From the NCBI RefSeq assembly GCF_034927245.1, contig NZ_JAYFQK010000046.1, forward strand, positions 1 to 9,260: 9,260 nt of DNA, given 5' to 3'. A program made the translations under genes and the position numbers. The notes under the pieces are model-generated. The model saw nothing but the letters and a program-made list of their open reading frames with translations, did no database searches and was not told where the DNA came from. Shown one piece after another: positions 6,206-9,260 of this stretch (position 1 is the stretch's first letter; the number at the start of each line of letters is the position of its first letter). The DNA is from Desulfitobacterium_A sp034927245. Its GTDB lineage: Bacteria > Bacillota > Desulfitobacteriia > Desulfitobacteriales > Desulfitobacteriaceae.

Positions 6206-7417
6206 TCATCCTGCCTTACGTCGTTGTGCAAATTCAGCTGTAGCTGTGAAGAGAACGTCAGTAGAAGAGTTAAGCGCTGTTTCGCAAGAGTCTTGTAAAA
6301 CGCCGACAATAAAGCCTACGCCAACGACTTGCATTGCAATGTCATTAGGAATGCCGAATAAGCTGCAGGCTAAGGGAATCAGCAAGAGTGAACCACCAGC
6401 GACTCCTGATGCACCGGCCGCAGCTATAGCCGAAAGCACACTTAAGATAAGAGCCGTGGGAATATCCACATTGATTCCAAGGGTATAAACTGCAGCCAGA
6501 CTCATAACAGAAATTGTAACCGCTGCACCGGCCATGTTTACTGTAGCTCCTAAAGGAATGGATACGGAATACGTATTCTTATCTAAACCAAGGTCTTCGC
6601 AAAGGCGCATATTGACAGGGATATTTGCAGCGGAACTGCGTGTAAAGAAGGCAGTAAGGCCGCTGTCCTTTAAGCATTTAAAAACAAGCGGAAAAGGGTT
6701 TCGGCGAATATTCAGGAATACGATGAGTGGATTGATGACTAGTGCGACAAATAGCATGCATCCTACCAAAAGCGTTAGCAAGCGTGCATAGCCGAGCAAA
6801 GTGCTAAGACCACTCGTTGCAATTGAATCAAACACAAGCCCCATAATTCCTAAAGGAGCCAGGTTTATGACCCATCTTACGACTTTAGATACTGCATCTG
6901 AGAAATTTGATATCATCGTTTTCGTCGAATCAGAAGCACCTTTTAAAGCAATACCAAGGAGTATGGCCCAGGTCAAGATACCAATATAGTTGGCATTTAA
7001 AAGTGCCTTTACCGGATTATCTACCACATTCATCAGTAAAGATTTTAGAACTTCTGTAATCCCCCCTGGCGGCGTGAGATTCTCAGCTCCTGCAGTAAGT
7101 GTTAAACCGACCGGGAACATAAAGCTTGCAATGACCCCAACGAGGGCAGCAAGAAATGTTCCAATTGCATAAAGGACGATAATAGATTTCATGTTAGTCT
7201 GTTTACCGCTCTCATGTTGAGAAATTGCGGACATAACCAAAAAGAAGACCAGTACCGGCGCAACGGCTTTTAAAGCCCCGACAAAAAGCGAACCTAAAAT
7301 GACAATCGGCTTAGCAGTCTCTGGAATCGTAAGGGCCAGAATAATCCCAATGATCAAACCGACGAGAATTCGTTTGACCAAACTCATCTGATTCCATTTT
7401 TTGATTAGATTTCCCAA
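6206..7417 (-). CDS. sstT: Sodium-dependent serine/threonine symporter
   Basis: This inner-membrane transporter of the DAACS (glutamate transporter) family imports serine and threonine with Na+. At 403 residues it has the usual SstT length. The family's transport core is intact: re-entrant hairpin 1 with TRSSAANIPVN (259-269), the unwound helix motif NMAGAA (294-299, where glutamate carriers have NMDGT), the glycine/alanine-rich hairpin 2 AAAGASGVAGGSLLLIPLA (332-350), and the last helix QDSCETALNSSTDVLFTA (375-392). The start is TTG 7417, chosen because AAGGGGG lies 7 bases upstream and no ATG fits better. It is transcribed alone, with a strong terminator downstream and a 131-bp structured upstream region. 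The family is certain; the substrate call rests on overall likeness to SstT. Confidence 0.95.
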   Translation of the reverse strand: MGNLIKKWNQMSLVKRILVGLIIGIILALTIPETAKPIVILGSLFVGALKAVAPVLVFFLVMSAISQHESGKQTNMKSIIVLYAIGTFLAALVGVIASFMFPVGLTLTAGAENLTPPGGITEVLKSLLMNVVDNPVKALLNANYIGILTWAILLGIALKGASDSTKTMISNFSDAVSKVVRWVINLAPLGIMGLVFDSIATSGLSTLLGYARLLTLLVGCMLFVALVINPLIVFLNIRRNPFPLVFKCLKDSGLTAFFTRSSAANIPVNMRLCEDLGLDKNTYSVSIPLGATVNMAGAAVTISVMSLAAVYTLGINVDIPTALILSVLSAIAAAGASGVAGGSLLLIPLACSLFGIPNDIAMQVVGVGFIVGVLQDSCETALNSSTDVLFTATAEFAQRRKAG

Positions 7418-7457
7418 TGTTTTTCCCCCTTAAATTAAATAATGTAATATAAGAGCG

Positions 7458-7494
7458 AACGTCTCCCTTGGATTTTGAATCCTTTTTTGACGTT
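7458..7494 (-). promoter_or_regulatory. Hairpin in the sstT 5' region
   Basis: An outer 6-bp stem (AACGTC 7458-7463 with GACGTT 7489-7494) encloses an inner 5-bp hairpin (7470-7474 with 7478-7482), separated by a purine-rich internal loop on the minus strand (AAAAAA opposite AAGGGA). It lies about 40 bases before the TTG start. It could be a 5'-UTR regulatory structure or transcript stabiliser. It matches no riboswitch class I recognise. Confidence 0.35.
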
Positions 7495-7520
7495 GTCTAC
7501 TGCCTGCGGACCATTGTCTA
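7493..7520 (-). repeat. Direct repeat TAGACAA spaced by two helical turns
   Basis: The minus strand carries TAGACAA twice (plus 7493-7499 and 7514-7520), exactly 21 bases apart, upstream of the sstT leader hairpin. The spacing suits a dimeric regulator bound on one DNA face. Only two short copies exist, so this is tentative; no clear -35/-10 pair was found beside it. Confidence 0.3.
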
Positions 7521-7548
7521 GTTTACCACGACAATCGAAATATGTAAA

Positions 7549-7926
7549 TTAATTAGTTAACTTTTCAACGAAAGGACGATCGGCAGGTGCAAATTGAAAC
7601 GTATTTAACTCCTCGACTGTAACCCATTTTACGTTTTCATGTTCGAGTAATTTTAGCTCACCGGCTTTCCATTTCGCCCGGAAAGCAATTAGCTTGATCT
7701 TGCCTGAGGGATATTCATAGATGTTTTCGCCGAACCGTTCACCAACCTCGATATGGATATTGAGTTCTTCCTTGATTTCCCGTACGAGGCTCGCTTCAGC
7801 TGTTTCACCCGCTTCAAGTTTTCCACCGGGAAATTCCCACATTAAGCCTTGAGATTTATTTCTGCTCCTTTGAGCAATAAGAATGAAGTTGCCATTTTGA
7901 ATAATTGCTGCGCTGACTTCTATCAT
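7549..7926 (-). CDS. MutT-type Nudix hydrolase ((deoxy)nucleoside triphosphate pyrophosphohydrolase)
   Basis: This is a cytosolic Nudix enzyme of 125 residues that hydrolyses a nucleoside diphosphate-X bond. Similar MutT-like proteins remove oxidised dGTP or related nucleotides. The Nudix box runs from Gly35 to Ile57: G-x5-E41-x7-R49-E50-I-x-E53-E54-x-N-I. All metal-binding glutamates are present; Asn56 replaces the usual glycine. WEFPGGK (30-36) before the box and APADRPFVEKL near the C-terminus are typical of the MutT/8-oxo-dGTP group. ATG 7926 follows AAAGGAG at good spacing. It lies upstream of sstT on the same strand with a 131-bp gap, so co-transcription is uncertain. The exact substrate is not readable; the family is firm. 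Confidence 0.93.
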   Translation of the reverse strand: MIEVSAAIIQNGNFILIAQRSRNKSQGLMWEFPGGKLEAGETAEASLVREIKEELNIHIEVGERFGENIYEYPSGKIKLIAFRAKWKAGELKLLEHENVKWVTVEELNTFQFAPADRPFVEKLTN

Positions 7927-7999
7927 TTGATCTCCTTTACGCTGTTTTTGTTTGTACTTGCTATTTATTTTCGATTAAATTCTTATCATATATTGAAAA

Positions 8000-8032
8000 G
8001 ATCCTCTGCCAATTTAATTTTAGCAGAGGATT
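8000..8032 (-). terminator. Intrinsic terminator of the universal stress gene
   Basis: A perfect 9-bp stem (8001-8009 with 8023-8031, extended by a G-U pair) has a 13-base loop. On the minus strand it is followed by CTTTTCAATAT. It lies 20 bases past the stress-protein stop codon and separates that gene from the Nudix gene. Confidence 0.75.
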
Positions 8033-8051
8033 ATCTTTATTCATTAGATTT

Positions 8052-8474
8052 TTAGGGAACGATTGTTACCGGACAGGGTGTTTCATGGAGCACATTGGTA
8101 GCCACACTTCCCAGAAGAACGCGCTTAATAGCGCCGAGTCCCCTATACCCCATGACAATTAAATCTACTTCGCTTTCCCTTGCAACAGCACAGATCTCTT
8201 CACCTGGTATTCCAGTTCTAAAGATTGTGCTAACGGGTAAAGTAGAACCCTTGGTGATTTCCAGCGTATGATCTAGGACCTGTTTGCTTGATTCCTCTTG
8301 CATCGTACGGATTTGCTCGCGGCTGAAAAACCGTTTTACATTGGGTGTATCATAGCTGGGTTGAACATTGATTAAAATAATTTCGGAATTCGTCTTTTCT
8401 CCTAGATTAAGTGCAAAGCGAACCGCTTTGTCTGACCCAGCGGACCCATCAATCGGGACTAAGACTTTTGCCAT
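8052..8474 (-). CDS. Universal stress protein, UspA family, ATP-binding type
   Basis: This is a single-domain cytosolic Usp of 140 residues, the standard length. It begins with the typical first strand KVLVPIDGS (3-11), and a later VDLIVMGYRGLG stretch leads into the ATP-binding signature G109-x2-G112-x9-G122-S123. It should therefore belong to the ATP-binding MJ0577-like branch, not the ATP-free E. coli UspA type. The ATG lies behind a G-rich RBS (GGGGGG). It has its own terminator, and a direct-repeat element lies 59-79 bases upstream, so it is probably a single-gene unit induced by some stress or growth change. The physiological role is not readable from sequence. Confidence 0.95.
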   Translation of the reverse strand: MAKVLVPIDGSAGSDKAVRFALNLGEKTNSEIILINVQPSYDTPNVKRFFSREQIRTMQEESSKQVLDHTLEITKGSTLPVSTIFRTGIPGEEICAVARESEVDLIVMGYRGLGAIKRVLLGSVATNVLHETPCPVTIVP

Positions 8475-8532
8475 ATTTTACCCCCCGTTTTTGCATCTTT
8501 CCAGTTTTATCGTGTAAATATACATGATGTCT

Positions 8533-8553
8533 TAATCAGATCCTAATCGGATC
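8533..8553 (-). promoter_or_regulatory. 11-bp-period direct repeat upstream of the stress-protein gene
   Basis: On the plus strand, TAATCAGATC (8533-8542) and TAATCGGATC (8544-8553) differ at one base and repeat every 11 bases. The second copy also makes a perfect inverted repeat, GATCC-TAATC-GGATC (8539-8553). A weak -10 (TATATT on the minus strand, about 8516-8521) lies downstream, and its -35 position overlaps the repeats. Tandem 11-bp repeats at a weak -35 are the layout used by PhoB/OmpR-type activators; this role is inference. Confidence 0.4.
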
Positions 8554-8558
8554 AACTA

Positions 8559-8987
8559 TTATAGGAGATTATTGCGGCTGTTCACGTATTTAAGAAAACC
8601 CAGGGAATCCGATTTTACAGACTGTGGTTCTTCCCCAAACATGAGTCTAATCAATTGGCAATAAGCAATTTTTTCATAAGGATGGCCAACGTATTTTTTA
8701 ATAATATCAACAAAGGTCTCATAAGACGTTTCATGATCGAGTTGAAGGGCATACGTATCCAAGAGAATACCCACATATTGATCGCGTCTCAGAAAAATCC
8801 TCTTACTTTCCGGATTGGTCAACGTTCTCATTAGGGAACTCATGATTTTGCTATAACCTTCATTTAAGAAATCCTGATCCATATATTTTGCGAATAATAC
8901 GATTAAGTCTCTTGTAAACTCTGGGGATTCGATTAAAAAAGCTAAGAGTTCTTTCCGAGCTTCGTTAAAAATCGTCAAGTCCGTCAT
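8559..8987 (-). CDS. Hypothetical protein, helical, 142 residues
   Basis: I do not recognise this family. The start is set at ATG 8987 because AAGGGGGAGAACGATT precedes it. A longer frame from TTG 9068 would add 27 residues without an RBS and read through A/T-rich leader DNA. The protein begins MTDLTIFNEARKELLAFL and looks largely alpha-helical, with many charged residues, one cysteine and no signal peptide or clear membrane span. Short helices of 15-20 residues repeat throughout, suggesting a small helical-bundle or TPR/HEAT-like cytosolic protein; this is a visual guess. It is 84 bases upstream of the universal stress gene on the same strand, with no clear terminator between them, so a shared transcript is possible. 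Confidence 0.7.
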   Translation of the reverse strand: MTDLTIFNEARKELLAFLIESPEFTRDLIVLFAKYMDQDFLNEGYSKIMSSLMRTLTNPESKRIFLRRDQYVGILLDTYALQLDHETSYETFVDIIKKYVGHPYEKIAYCQLIRLMFGEEPQSVKSDSLGFLKYVNSRNNLL

Positions 8988-9064
8988 AATCGTTCTCCCC
9001 CTTAAGCTATAGATTAGAAAACTAAGCCAAAGAAAAGAAAATTGTTTGGTTTTACAACTTTTTA

Positions 9065-9078
9065 ACAAGTTTACTTGT
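9065..9078. promoter_or_regulatory. Perfect inverted repeat ACAAGT-TT-ACTTGT
   Basis: A 6-bp perfect inverted repeat with a 2-base centre lies 78 bases upstream of the hypothetical gene's ATG. It is a possible operator. No convincing -35/-10 pair was found beside it; a weak TTGTTA/ACAATT pair follows on the minus strand. Confidence 0.3.
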
Positions 9079-9079
9079 C

Positions 9080-9178
9080 CTACTTCTCCAAGAAACTACA
9101 ACATTCCTCCCTATAATTAAAATAGCCTCTCGGCATTCGCCGAGGTAGATGGTTCAAGACTTTGCTTGAACCATCAAT
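9080..9178 (-). CDS. Possible 32-codon ORF with ATT start behind a strong SD
   Basis: On the minus strand AGGAGG (plus 9187-9192) is followed after 8 bases by ATT, then an open frame of 32 codons (DGSSKVLNHLPRRMPRGYF, then a tail with two cysteines) ending TAG at 9080. The nearest ATG (9174) is out of frame and stops after six codons. ATT is a very rare start, known for infC. The frame spans two hairpins, so it may instead be a relic or a structured RNA. I know no family for it. Confidence 0.25.
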   Translation of the reverse strand: MDGSSKVLNHLPRRMPRGYFNYREECCSFLEK

Positions 9179-9208
9179 ATTGAATTCCTCCTACTTTTCG
9201 GTAGGGGG
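9128..9208. other. Three consecutive hairpins (structured intergenic element)
   Basis: Three hairpins follow one another: a 6-bp stem with ATTC loop (9129-9134 with 9139-9144, plus a G-U pair); a perfect 11-bp stem with a 6-base loop (9148-9158 with 9165-9175); and an 8-bp stem (9187-9194 with 9201-9208, one G-U). The third is followed on the plus strand by TTTTCATTTTT and could act as a plus-strand terminator. On the minus strand the same stem holds an AGGAGG that it would mask. It may be a dispersed repeat, an RNA leader, or a terminator group. The remaining DNA to 9260 is A/T-rich with no visible gene. Confidence 0.55.
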
Positions 9209-9260
9209 TTTTCATTTTTGGAAACACCAAATTGGAAATTCCCTCAGAAAATTTTTATTG

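Noticed and set aside
6109..6309. Minus-strand 66-codon frame overlapping the sstT 3' end
   Set aside because: Out of frame with sstT and running through its terminator hairpin; no RBS and no recognisable motif.
6246..7172. String of plus-strand ORFs opposite sstT
   Set aside because: Shadows of the symporter gene; none has protein motifs, and the minus-strand frame is intact.
7849..8055. Plus-strand 68-codon ORF near the Nudix gene
   Set aside because: It spans the Nudix 5' end and the stress-gene terminator; there is no RBS and no protein-like features.
8988..9068. 27-residue N-terminal extension of the hypothetical protein from a TTG at 9068
   Set aside because: No RBS for the TTG, whereas ATG 8987 has a good GGGGGAG site; the extension covers A/T-rich leader DNA.

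Overview
The window looks like chromosomal DNA of a low-to-medium G+C anaerobic Firmicute, most likely a clostridial Peptococcaceae member such as Desulfosporosinus or Desulfitobacterium. The signs are strong AGGAGG-type ribosome binding sites, frequent TTG starts, a Firmicutes-style rRNA leader with a GGTCTTTGAAAACT boxA, and an AmmeMemoRadiSam cassette, which is common in anaerobes. The genus is an inference, because only about 69 bases of 16S rRNA are present. Nearly all genes lie on the minus strand; the alpha/beta hydrolase is the one clear plus-strand gene.

Layout from left to right. 1-320: the 5' end of a 16S rRNA gene on the minus strand, its hairpin-rich leader, a boxA-like element and a strong -35/-10 promoter. 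321-1607: a short methyl-accepting chemotaxis protein with two membrane segments and no extracellular sensor domain. 1788-3985: a two-gene AmmeMemoRadiSam operon, made of a MEMO/LigB-like plus AMMECR1 fusion protein followed by its partner radical SAM enzyme. The radical SAM gene has two oddities: an ACG codon where the family's start ATG is expected, directly behind an ideal Shine-Dalgarno, and a C-terminus that stops about 35-40 residues early. 4115-4750: an ABHD14-like alpha/beta hydrolase that converges on an EamA/DMT drug/metabolite-type exporter (4747-5649), the two stop codons sharing one TTAA. 5650-6205: a gene-poor stretch holding a bidirectional terminator, a 38-codon lysine-rich microprotein gene (5834-5950) with an excellent RBS, a possible decayed gene, and the strong terminator of the next gene. 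6206-7417: a Na+/serine-threonine symporter (SstT). 7549-7926: a MutT-type Nudix hydrolase. 8052-8474: a UspA-type stress protein. 8559-8987: an unrecognised 142-residue helical protein. 9069-9260: a dense group of hairpins with an SD-led possible short ORF.

Apart from the two-gene AmmeMemoRadiSam operon, the genes look like independent housekeeping or accessory units, each with its own RBS and several with their own terminators. The best candidates for under-described biology are the AmmeMemoRadiSam pair with its altered radical SAM gene, the MGDKSPK microprotein, and the three-hairpin element at the right edge.
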